A stretch of DNA of 64,000 nt from Manis javanica. Its lineage: Eukaryota; Chordata; Mammalia; Pholidota; Manidae. The stretch lies in NCBI RefSeq assembly GCF_040802235.1, contig NC_133161.1, positions 107,153,001 through 107,217,000 on the forward strand. The letters are read 5' to 3'. Both the position numbers and the translations under genes were made by a program. The stretch's first letter is position 1. The number at the start of each line of letters is the position of its first letter. Of the stretch, positions 23,120 to 35,000 are shown piece by piece. The notes beneath the pieces were generated by a model. That model worked only from the letters and a program-made list of their open reading frames with translations, was not told the DNA's origin and did no database searches.

Positions 23120-23862
23120 GGAATATGATATACATAGGATAAAATGCACACATTTTAAGTGTATGGGGTAATTCACCCGAACATACACATCTGTGTAAGC
23201 AGAACCTATATCAAGATATCAAACATTTGCTGTATCACTGAAGGCTGGCTCTGCCCTCTCCTAGGCAGTAAGCTGCCCTCCTAGGTCACCACTGTTCCAA
23301 TTGCTCTCTTCATGGACAGTTTAACCTGTTCAAGATCTTCATATAAATGGAAATGTACAGTATGTGCTATTTCCAGCTCCTTTCACTCAAAATATTATCT
23401 GAGAGATGCATCTAAGTAGCACATCAATACTCTATTCTTGCTGAGTAGTTTCCATCGTACTTAGGACTCTGCCAGTTTATACAACTGACTCATTTCCAAA
23501 TGTTGGCAATTATAGAGAGAGCAGCTATACATACTGGTATATCGGTATTTTTATGAGCAGGATTTCACTTCTTTTGGACAAATACCCAGCAGTGGAACTC
23601 CTGAGCTGTAGGGCATATGTATATTTTAACTTGATAAGCAACTGCCCAGTGATTTTCCAAAGTGACCGGACTACTTTGTATTCACGCCAGCCACATGTGG
23701 GCTGTCCAGGTGCTCCACATCCTCAGCAGCATTCGAATTTTTTTTTGCCATTTTGATAAGTGTGTGTAGGAGTGGTAGCTCACTGTGGTTGACAATGGTG
23801 TTTTTTGATGAAACAGCTGATGAGATATGCTTGACAATTTTATTACTTTAAAATGTCCCCAG
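23120..23862 (-). mobile_element. Ancient LINE-1 fragment (unit A)
   Basis: On the minus strand it reads as the 3' half of an old L1 (plus-strand phrases such as 'tgttcaagatcttcatataaatgg' and 'caaatacccagcagtgg'). The paired copy is about 46,290-47,156. Confidence 0.6.
23850..23862 (+). repeat. Target-site duplication, left (unit A L1)
   Basis: AAAATGTCCC-type sequence before the L1 fragment, repeated after it at 25,271-25,283 as AAAATGTCCTCTG. The unit B copies at 47,157 and 49,097 confirm the pair. Confidence 0.6.
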
Positions 23863-25270
23863 CCCAAGCATATATGGTCAACTAATATATGATAAAAGAG
23901 CCATGGATATACAATGGGGAAATGACAGCCTCTTCAACAGCTGATGTTGGAAAAACTGGACAGCTGCATGTAAGAGAATGAAACTGGATTACTGTCTAAC
24001 TCCATGCACAAAAGTAAACTCAAAATGGATCAAAGACCTGAATGTAAGTCATGAAACTATTAAATTCTTAGAAGAAAACACAGGCAAAACTCTCTTGAAT
24101 ATAAACATGAGCAACATTTTCATGAGCATATCTCCCTGGGCAAGAGAAACAAAAGCAAAAATGAACAAGTGCAACTATATCAAACTAAAAAGCTTCTGTA
24201 CAGCAAAAGACACCATCAATAGAACAAAAAGACACTCTACAGTATGGGAGAATGTATTCATAAATGACATATCCAATAAGGGGTTGACAGCCAAAATATA
24301 TAAAGAGCTCACATGCATCAACAACCAAAACAACCAAAAAGTAAATAATCCAATTAAAATGGGAGAGAATCTGAACAGACACATCTCTGAAGAAGAAATT
24401 CAGATGGCCAAGAGGCACATGAAAAGATGCTCTACATAACTAATCATCAGAGAAATGTAAATTAAAATCATGATGAGATATCACCTCACACCAGTTAGGA
24501 TAGACAACATCCAAAAGACAAACAACAAATGCTGGCAAGGATGTGGAGAAAGGGGAACCCTCCTACACTGCTAGTGGGAATGTAAATTAGTTCAGCCATT
24601 GTGGAAAGCAGTATGGAGGTTCCTCAAAAACTAGAATAGAAATACCATTTGACACAGGAATTCCACTCCTAGGAATTACCCTAAGAATACAGGAGCCCAG
24701 ATTCAAAAAGACCCCTATTTTTATCGTGGCACTATTTACAATAGCCAAGAAATGGAAGCAACGTAAGTGTCCATCAGTAGATAAAGAAGACATGGTACAT
24801 ATACACAATGGAATATTATTCAGCCATAAAGGGAAAACAAACCGTTCCATTTGCAACAACATGGATGGAGCTAGAGGGTATTATGTTCAGTGAAACAAGC
24901 CAGGCAGAGAAACACAAGTACCAAATGATTTCACTCATATGTGGAGTAAAGAAAAACTAAAGGAACAAAACAGCATCAGACTCACAGAACCCAAGAATAG
25001 ACTAACAGTTACCAAAGGGAAAGGAACTGGGAAGGGTGGGTGGGAAGTGTGGGAGAAGGGGATTAAGGCGTATTATGATTAGTACACACAAGGTAGCAGT
25101 GGGGTCACGGGAAAGGCAGTATAGCACAGAGAAGACAAGTAGTGACTCCATAGCAACTTACTACACTGATGGACAGTGACTGTAATGAGGATGTGGTGGG
25201 GACTTGAAAACAGGGGGAATCTAGTAACCACAATGTTGCTCATGTAATTGTATATTGATGATACCATTAA
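23863..25270 (+). mobile_element. 5'-truncated LINE-1 (unit A)
   Basis: It holds the C-terminal part of ORF2 ([19 protein letters not shown] and following, with stops), then the 3' UTR and a short A-rich tail. It is flanked by a 13-bp target-site duplication. The same insertion at the same site is found in unit B, so it predates the segmental duplication. Confidence 0.85.
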
Positions 25271-25283
25271 AAAATGTCCTCTG
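25271..25283 (+). repeat. Target-site duplication, right (unit A L1)
   Basis: AAAATGTCCTCTG follows the A-rich L1 end and matches the left copy at 23,850-23,862 with few changes. Confidence 0.6.
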
Positions 25284-25411
25284 GAGTTACAGTAGTACTT
25301 GTCCTGCTCTTCCAGCGTCCCCAGAGTTCCAGGGAGTGTTTCTCTAAAAAACAGTGAAGGGAACAGAAGGCCTGGGGACAGAGTGGGAACTATCATGGAG
25401 AGAGTCACAGA

Positions 25412-25458
<47 letters not shown>
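25412..25458. repeat. (CA)n microsatellite (unit A)
   Basis: About 22 CA repeats. The unit B allele at 49,201-49,228 is shorter, about 13 repeats. Confidence 0.95.
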
Positions 25459-25778
25459 AGCTACAGCCACCAAAAGAACCAGCAAAGGAGCCAGCAACCA
25501 GTCCAAATACCCTTCAAATTCATATGGTGACCTGCGCCCTGTGCCCCAAGACAGGGAGGCCAGGCAGGCTCCCAGGATGGGGTGTAGAGGACACTATTGC
25601 TCCATCTTGCTGTTTCTAGCCTTGGGTGGAGGCAGGATTTGAGGACGGGAGATTTGGGGAGATGCACACACACACACGTACATCCCAGCAATGAGGCCTC
25701 TCTGATGTGATGTCAGGGAGGAGGCTGGAGCCCCTGGCTCCCTGGAGTGTGTGGGTAGGGCCCCCAGAGCCCAGTTTG

Positions 25779-25784
25779 TTTATT
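25779..25784 (-). promoter_or_regulatory. Candidate polyadenylation signal, SLC1A5-like copy A
   Basis: AATAAA on the minus strand, about 70 bp past the ancestral stop position at 25,852 and conserved at 49,453-49,458 in copy B. Distance and conservation fit a 3' end signal; use is not proven. Confidence 0.45.
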
Positions 25785-25957
25785 CATCCCTCCTCATGAT
25801 CCCAGTGTTCAAAGGCCCCCTGGACAGGGTAGGGAAGGTTCCTCATAGAGCTTACATGAGGGATTCCATCTCATAAGTGTCAGCATCCTCCCCCCAGGTC
25901 CTGCCCCACAGAATTTGAGGAGGGGGTTCCCTTCCCCAGTGTAGACTGGCAGCAGAG

Positions 25958-26090
25958 TCAGGGGCCCTCAGTCTCCACTTGGATCAGCTCAGGCACCGGG
26001 CTTCGGGACTCTGTGCGATCCACATAACTTTGGAGAAGTCCTGCCCCAAGGGCGTCACCTTCGACATCGAGGATGGTAATAGACCGGTCT
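25958..26090 (-). CDS. SLC1A5-like: Copy A exon 8 with early stop
   Basis: It encodes [20 protein letters not shown], then [10 protein letters not shown] and a short tail ending in TGA at 25,958-25,960. The ancestral tail continues in another frame to ATG-TAA at 25,852-25,857 (...EMESLM, like human EKESVM), so an indel has shifted the frame and cut off roughly the last 35 residues. Confidence 0.85.
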
Positions 26091-29000
26091 CTGAAGGGGT
26101 AGGAGTGATGGGGAAGTGAGTGGGAGAGGAGAGGTCAGGGCCCAGCCCCTACCCCTGCTCCCTGGAATCTTGAATTCCCCAGCACACCCTTTATGGAAGC
26201 CTGTTCTATTCCTGGACCCAGAAACTTATCCCTCCATCCTCCCTGGAAACCAAATGATCCTTCTCCCAACAAACCACAAGATTTGTTCCTTCTGGAACCT
26301 AAGTCATCCCTCTCTTTTGCTGGGGCCCCAGGAGACCCATCTACCTCTCCTCTTACCCCTGAAACCCTAAAGTCTCCCTCAGGCTCTTCTCCCCCCTGGA
26401 ATCCTAAGGATCTTCCCTTTGCTTCCTCTTTTACACTATGTGTGTGCATGCCATTTTAGAAAATGGAGCTATAATTCACATACCATAAAATTCACCCTTA
26501 AAAGTGTACAATCTAATGGTTCTTAATATACTCAGAGTTGTGCAACCATCAATACTATTTAATTTCAGGATCTTTTCACTGATCCATTAAGCAAGTGACA
26601 CTTCCAAGCCATCCCACCAATCCCCCTCTCCCAGCCCTAGGTAACCACTGATCTATTTTCTGTCTATAGATCTGCCTACTCTGGACATCTCATACAAATG
26701 GAATCATACAGTATGTGGTCCTATGTGTGTGGCTTCTTTCACTTAGCATAGTGTTTTCAAGGGTCATCCATGAATGTATATATGTATCAGAGCTTCATCC
26801 CATTTTGTTGCTGAATAATATTCCATCATATGGATATGTGACATTATGCACCTATTCATCAGCTGTCAGACATTTGGGTTTCCACCTGCTTATTTGTTAT
26901 TATGAATAATGCTGCTATGAACATTCATGGACAAGTTTTTGTGAACATTTCCAAATTCTCTCAACTATATACCAAGGAGTTATATTGCTGAGACATATGG
27001 TAACTTTATATTTAACTTCTGAAACCAAATTATTTTCTAATATTTTATGTGCTTAAAAGCTTAATCGTGATAGCTAACAATTATGTAGCATTTCCTACTG
27101 ACTAGGGGCTATTAAAGGGAGTTGTATGTATTAAGTCATCCAATCCTCAAGGAGAGACTAGTCTTTCCATTTTACAGATGGTGAAACTGAGACACAGAGA
27201 TTAAATACTTGCCCAAGGTCACTAATAGCTAGCAAGGGTGGCAGTGGGATTTGAACACAGCAGCCTGGCCTACAGATCCACTTTAGTAACCGCTGGTGTC
27301 TGTTACCTTTTTGCGGTTCTTCTGAGAACCCCGAAGATCACTTCTGGTCCTCTGACGAGAATATTCAAGCCCTCATTCCCTTTTGTCTAGACCTCCTTCC
27401 TCTCTTCTACACAGAGGTGCTCGGTGAACCTCCTGCTCCTCTCCTCTCCCAGGCGTAGCCCTTACCCACATTGAGCCATAAACCTGCACTTACAGAAGCC
27501 AGTCCACAGCCAGGATCAAGGAGACATCATGAGCTGGGAGACGGACTGCCGCGAGGAGGATGGCCAGCATGAGGACACCTCCAGCCGGAATGCCCGCAGT
27601 ACCCACGCTGGACGGTATGGCGGTGACCCTGGGGGAGGCAAGGGAGGTCACGGAGACGCCTTGTTAGTGGGAGAAGCTGCCATTGGAGCCCTGCTCCCCT
27701 TAGACAGAGTCTACTTTCAGGGGAGGGGTCAGGTGGGTCGGGGGTACTAGCAGCAGTCATCCCGCACTCACAGGATGGAGATGATCTTCACGAAGTCCAG
27801 GGACTGGTGGTTGAGCTGTACAATGAACACCGCGGCCACACATTGGAAGAGCGCGGCACCGTCCTTGTTGAAGGTGGCACCGACTGGCAAGATGAAGCGG
27901 CTGATATGCTTGGTGACGCCATTCCTCTCCACGCACTTCATCATAGTGGGCAGTGTGGCGGAGCTGCGAGGAACGGGACCACCCTGCAGTCATCTCGGGA
28001 GGCGCCCCTGAGCATCTGGCCCCTGTTCCCCCCGACGCAGGCCCGGCTCTCAGCCAAGGCTCCGCCCAGCAGCCTACAACTGTGCCCAACTACCCGCAGG
28101 CCTCCACCCACACAGCTCCCTAGCTCTCCATGGCATTCCCTTTCCAGGGCCAGAACAGGGATCCCCAAGAATGTAAGGATTCCAGCATGCCTGAGTCCTG
28201 GGCTCCCTGGGGTAGAATAGACTGCTGTCCTTCAAAATACACACAAAATCCATACCTAAATCCTGTGATACCTGAGAGTGCACTGGCCCACACCCCCTTC
28301 CCACTGCACCTCAGACCTCCCCTTGCCTTGGGGATGTTGTTGCGGGGAAGGACTGCATTCTGGGGGGACAGGTGAGCAGAGACAGGTGAGATACCGAAGG
28401 GTGAAGGTGGAAGGAGCTCCCAGAGGCTGGATGCAGGCTGGAGCACTAGTGTCCCAGGACCAGGCCTTGGCAGGGAGGAGGAGGCCTCTGAGGAAGGATG
28501 AAATCTCTACGGCAGTAGCTTCCTTAGAAATTCCTATGGCGGCGGGGTGGGGGGTGGGGTGGAGGTTGGGGGTGGCAGAACCTTCTGAGAAACTTAGGAA
28601 AAGTATGGTCCCTGTACCCAGATCCAATGTCCCCAAATATAATATTTCAGGAATCCTCTTCATATCAGGCCCCTTAGCTTAAAAGTCCTGGTCTGTCCTA
28701 CCCCAAGGCCACACCTGGAGGCGGTCCTGAAGGCAGTGGCCAGCGCTGTCCTCATGCCCCACAGGAAGCGGTAGGGGTTTTTGCGGGTGAAGACGAAGTA
28801 GATGAGGGGCAGCACCAGGAGCCCATGGATGGCATGGCCCAGCAGGCAGCACAGGACATATTTGCCGAGGATAGTGAAGAGCACCCCCACGTCCTTCATC
28901 TCCACGATGGTGCCAGCCACCAGGAACAAGATGCCCACAGGGGCATACCTAATTACCGAGGAGACAGATTGAAGTTTCTGACCACATGCTCACCCAGGGC

Positions 29001-32000
29001 CAGGCATTGCGCCCAGCACAGGGCATGACCACAGCCCCCTCATAGTCAGGAGGTGCCCAGAGCAATGTGTGCCGAGGTTGACACCTCCCCTGCCATCCTC
29101 TAGGCTCTCTCGCCTTGAAGATAGGGCAGCAGGGAGATAAAAGACACGTTCATCACCACTTGGAGGAAGGTCACTAAGCAGATTTGAACTTAACACATGA
29201 TGGAGAAAGAAACATCCAGTATGTGTGTAGCCATTTATATTTTAGAGTTTCCTTTGTTATAGTAGCTAGTATGACTTAAACCAATATAATCTTCTAACCA
29301 CATCATGAAAAATAAAAAGGCTGTGGCTCATTTCTTAATAACACCTCTCAGACCTGAAGCATTACTGATGTGCTAACCCTTGAACGTGATTGAATCTTCA
29401 CCACGACCCTATGAGGGAGCTCCTATTTTAGCTTCTTGCAGCTATAGTTGAATTAAACAAAATCTAGTAAGTCTGTAAAACAGGGACATTAATGCTACCA
29501 AGCTCATAGGAATGTTGGAAGAACAAAATGTGATGCCAGTTGAAATGACTTGAAAGCATTATGTTCATAATACATGGTCTCTAAATTTCAGCAGGGATTA
29601 TTATAACCGTCTCCTGAAATGAGATCCCGCGGGTGTTCATGCCTCCCAAACAGGAGGCTTCCCAGGACTGCCTCCCTGACTGCTCAATTGCCAGGGCCAG
29701 TTGTCTTCCAACCCACCTCTCATTAGTAGTAAAAGAAAGGCATCATTTCCCAGCCACCTGTGCAGCTAAGGTTTAGTTCTGGCAAACAAGATATGCCCAG
29801 CAGTTGTACAAATAAAGTACTTGATAAATTGTAGCAAATATTGTTTACTGTGGACATGCTATATAGGTCAGGCACTGCCACAAGAACTTTATACTTTCCA
29901 ATTCATTTGTGCCCAGTACTATCAGCCCCATTTTCCAGATGGGAAACAGTCACAGCAGGATAAGCAACTTGTTGTAGGGCACACAGTTGGGAAGTGGCAG
30001 CACCACAGTGGGAACCCAAGCCTCCATGACCCAGCCTCTCTCGGTAAGTGCTTTTATTCGTCAAGGAGCACTACATTCCACGCAGCAGCTTCTTAGATGT
30101 TAGCTACACTGGAACCACGGAGGGTGGGGGTGTGCAATTTGTTAAAAATGCAGCAACCCTGGTCCCTCTCCTGATTTCTGACCTTCTAGATCTAGCGTAG
30201 GTCCTGAGAATCAGTGTAAGGCTGTGTGGAGATGAAACTGGGGAAAGAGGCAAAGGGGAAAAGTTGGACATGTGTGCACATGTCTTCTTTTCCCTCATTA
30301 TCTGAGGTCATGTAACAAAATTCATGGCTAACAATCATAGCTAACCTGAAGTGAATGCTCACAGGTGCCAGGCAGTTAAAGCACTTTCTAAGAGCTCCTA
30401 GTCACTCGTTTCATCTCCGTGATAACCCTATAAAAGTAGGCACTATTTTACACCATTGATCCAAAGGCAACATTTGATTACATTTACATCTCTGAAATTG
30501 AGATGCATTAGCTAAGCTGTGGTCACAGCTTGGCTGTCTTTGTTATCTTCCAGGAGGATCCAAAAGGTGCTAGCATCAGTCTTAGCTCTATGGACTACAA
30601 CAGTGTCCTTTCATAAGGAGGAAATTGAGGCACAGAGAAGGTAATCCACTTGCCCAAAGTCACACAGCCAGGGAATGGTCAACACTGGATTTGATGCAGG
30701 CTATTTGGCTTCAAGAAGAGGATAGAAGTTTGCCTCATCCCACATCCCCAGCCCCCACCCACCACTTACCACATGATCCAGGACACCAGCACCATGGTGG
30801 CATCATTGAAGGAATTGAAGAAGCGGATGAGCAGCTCTCCCTCAGGCCCCAGCTTCTGCAGGGCCACGCCAAACACAACGGCAAACACCACCAGGCCTAG
30901 GATGTTCATACCCTCCACCTCGCCTCCAACAGGCACCTTTAGGCAAGGAACAGATGGGGCTAGGACGGCAACACTCGGTGAGCCTGCATGGTCACTGAGG
31001 GCCTCTCCTGGGTACTGCTAGGATCGAGCAGGGACAAGAAAGCACCTAGGGCCCCTTCCGCCCAAGGCTCACAGTCCAGGTGCAAGGGAAATGGACCAGT
31101 CATCAGGGACCACCCAGAGTGGGCACAGGAACCCAGTGGAGTACAGGAGCTGAGAGAATGAAGCCAGCTTGGTGGTGGCGGGGAGGAGAATCAGGGAAGG
31201 CTCCCTGGAAAGGGGCTAAGATCTGGACAACTGGAGGGTGAACCTGGCAAAGAGGGGTGGTGGTAGGTTCTGGAGAGAGGAAACAGTGTGTAACAGCCTA
31301 GAAATGAGGGCAACGTGAGCTTTCAAAGGACATAGAGAAATCCACTGGGGCTGGAACGGAATGAGCCAGGCATAGGTATCTGGGCAAGGGCAGGATCCCA
31401 TGGACTGTGGTGAGGAGCAGGCTGGACTTTATTCTGAGGGCACTAGGGAGCATGACAGGGCTTTGTGGGGCAAGGGAGAGGCAGGGTCAGGTTTGTACTT
31501 TGGAAGGACTACCCTGGCTGCCAAGCTGAGGGTCGGGGAAGAGGGGCAGGCCTGGGAGCAGGCCAGGGTAAGATGGGGAGAAAAGAGACGCCTGGACCAG
31601 GGCCAGGCCATGGGGAGTGGGAAGAGGAGGCAAAATGCAGACTCCAGAAAGGCAAAAAAGACAGAAATGGGGAAGGGACTACAGAGAGTTTAAAACAAAT
31701 TCCACATGAAATATTAGAGACACTGAGAGCAAACAGAGGCAGAACAATACCACAAAATGGGAAAATGGAAAAACCCCAGCAGTGTGCCAAGGGGTGCGCC
31801 CCCCCTCAACCCTCCTTCCGCTCTCACCTTCACCTTAGTTCTGTCGATCCCTCTCTCATCATAGGAGGTAGCATACTGCAGGTGGGGTTGGGAAGAGTCA
31901 GTGTCAATTGCCACCGGGACTCGCCCACCCCATGTTGACACTAGCAATGCTCAAAGGCTGCCCTAAGCATCCCTTAAACATGACCTCACTTCATCCTGCC

Positions 32001-35000
32001 AGCAACCCTGCTGAGGCAGGACTTTCATACCTCCATTTTCCAGGGACAGAAACCAAGGCCCAGAGAGGTAGAGGCACTTGCCTGGGGTCACACAGCTAGA
32101 ATTAGAACCTAGAGGGGCTCAGAACTCATATTCTCGTTTCTCGATGAGGAGCATGGGTGGGTTTCAGAGCCACCCAAGAACCCTGCAGTGTGGCCTGTGA
32201 ATATGTGGGCATGTGTGCCTTTCCAGGCACCACCATGCTGCATCTGTCTGTCTTGCTCCCGGCCAACCACCCACCCCTCGGGATACCCCTCGGACTCACT
32301 GAGCGGAAGGCTGCAGACACCAGGTTGGAGGGGAAGACATTTCTGCAGAGATAGACATGGGGTTGTTATTAGTACCAATGGGGAACTCAGGGAGTATCTG
32401 GGGGCTGGCCTGGCCTTTGGAGGTAGGGGAGGTCCCATTTGCACCCAAATATGGCCCCCACCCATGCCTGAGCTAGGATCAGTCATGTAAAATGTGAGGA
32501 GTCTTAGCTGGCCTCCTAGGACCCAAGTAGGTTGGTGGTCCAGCCCAGAGGGATTGTGGATTGGGAGTGAGGAATGCTGGCTGCACAGCGCAGGCTGGGC
32601 AGGGTCACCAGGGGCCTCAGCTCCAGACCATGAGGCAAACCTAAGACCCTGGTCATTTTGCATCAGCCTCTTCCTCCGGAGGGCTGGGAGGGCTGAGAGA
32701 AGTGCTGGCCCTGGGGACTGGCTGTGGGTGGGAGGCTGTGGGCAGAAATCTGGGTGTGCTAGAAAGAGGCAGTGAAAGAGGAGGAAAAGGGGCTGTTTGT
32801 GTGACGAATGTGCGTCTGTGCTTCCATGGCCACTGATGTGTAACCATGTCTGAGTGTGTCTTGGTGTGTAACAGCATTCATTAAACCCCAGTGAGTGTGT
32901 GATGGAGCCAGACACTGGCCTTCTGGATCTCATACTGAGACGGACAGAACAGCAAAACGCATTTACAGTCGCTGTAGTAAGTACTTTGCATCAATCTACT
33001 CATGTAATCCTCAAGCAGCCCTTTGAGATTTTCACTATTGTCCTTATTTTACAGAGACCCAGATGAACAGGAGAGCCTTGGAGAAACTTGCCTGGCTAGG
33101 AAGTGGTGGTGGGTGATTTGAACCCAGCCAACTGGCTGCCTAGTCCTAACCACTCAGCCTCCTCCCTCTCCCTAATGATGTGGGTGTACAGCTCTTACTG
33201 TGGGTCAGGAGACAGTGTTAGTATCTGGCTGTGAGTATGGGTCAGTATTCAGCTACGTGGGACAGTGTTGGTACATGGCCACGCAAGGGTGTGTGTATGT
33301 GCTCTCGAACATGTGTTCAGGCAGTGCTCAATGTATTGACATAGTCAGTGGCATCAGTGCGTGGCTGTTTGTGTAAAGGGGAGTCAGTACATGGTGTGGT
33401 TGTGGCAGCTGGTTTAAGACCATTTGTCAGTGTGAGATGTTGCAGTTGTGGCTGAGTGTCTGTGGGCCTGTGTCCAGCTGTGTGTTAGTTGGTTATAAAG
33501 TTTTGTGGCTCTGAGATATTCCAGCTAAGTCAGAGTGGCTGGCCAAGTATGAATTACATCTATTTTGGCACACAGGGGAAGCCCATACACAGAAACAGGC
33601 TTCAGGTGGGTGTGCCTCTCTGCAGGTTGGCCTGTACCCACCCAGGCTAGCCAGGGCCTGGCCATGGCCCAGCTAATCTTCCACAGCCAGGAGGTGCTCC
33701 TCCCACCACACCCCACGCGTGCTGCAACTTCTAAACAAGCCTGCCCAAATCTCTCATCTCAGTCTGCACCAATGCCCCAAGGTGCTGGGGGAACCCAGTC
33801 CCGTGACTCATCACCTGCTTCCCCCACTTCCAGGAAGTCCCCAACCAACCTGGAGCCACTGAATCAGCAGGCCCCAAAGGCAAGGCCATGTGGGCCCAGC
33901 AGTCTGTCCTCCTAAAAACAGGGAGGCCAGGGCTGGGTGGGGAGGGTACTTTCTTGGGTGGGGTAGCAGAGGCCAGAAGGAAAAGGATCTGCCACTTTCT
34001 GATTGGCCCCCTTCTGGGCAGCCTTGTTGTGGGGAGCCCAGACAGAGGGGGGCAACAGGAAGGAAAGTCAGTGGAGGGGGCAGGACTCTCCAGGAGCAAA
34101 TACAGGGGAAGCCACCAGGGCCCAGCTGCAGCAGGTGTGGAAGGAAGGCTGAGAAGGCAGCCTGGGGATGCCCAGGTGGTGCATGGTGCGAGGAGCTCTG
34201 GGGCTGGAAGAGGGCCTGGGGAGGGTCACTCAGGTGTCCTCAGATCCTCCAGGGGCTCCTTACTCAGGGGCCCCAAGCCCTCTGACCCTAGACTCAGATC
34301 TTCATCCAGAAGCCCCAACCTGGAGCCTTAGCTGCCCGAAGATCTCCTTGCAGGTTCCCCACAGGGTGCCCTCCCCTCAGGAGAGACCCTCGTCTGTGCT
34401 CCCGACCCTTCTGAGCACTACTCGTCCTCCCCCCTCCAGGACTATTGCCTATCACCCTCATGGCCCTTACAGCCACAGGCCGCACTTTTAGAAGCCTCCC
34501 TCCCCCAATCTGCCCTCACCCTCTGTACCCTGACTCCACAGAAGTCCGGAGCTTCCTCCACCATCCGTCCCCAGGCGTCCTTCTGAGGCCCTGGAGATGC
34601 CCTGACTCTGGAGGGCCCAAAGTCCTCCCCTGTTCACGTGGTCCCTCCCGCCATCCCTAACGTGGCTGAAGCAGCCCCGTCTCCTCTCCACCAGGCAGGC
34701 GGGGTCTGACCTCAGAAGATCCAGGAACGAATAGAGCACCTCCTCGCTGGAGTCCCCATCCACGGCGTCCATGGCTCCGAATGAGCTGCTGGCGGCGAAG
34801 GCGACGCCTGGCTGCAAGGCCAGAGCCAAGACCACCCCGAGCGCGGACGCCAGCAGTGTGGTGACCAGGAAAAAGAGCAGCGTCCAGGCGCCCAGGCGTC
34901 CCAGCGCGCTCGGGTCCAGGCTGGCGGCGCACCTGATCAGGCTGCACACCACCAGCGGCAAGATGATCATCCTTAGCAGGCGCAGCAGTAGCTCGCCTGG

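Noticed and set aside
25299-25619. 106-codon frame containing a long Thr-His run
   Set aside because: Produced by the (CA)n microsatellite.
29085-29200. Exon-like minus-strand stretch in intron 4 with hydrophobic frame ([17 protein letters not shown]), also at about 52,800-52,900
   Set aside because: Copy A has a stop in the longer frame, no human SLC1A5 exon lies here, and conservation between copies is explained by the duplication.
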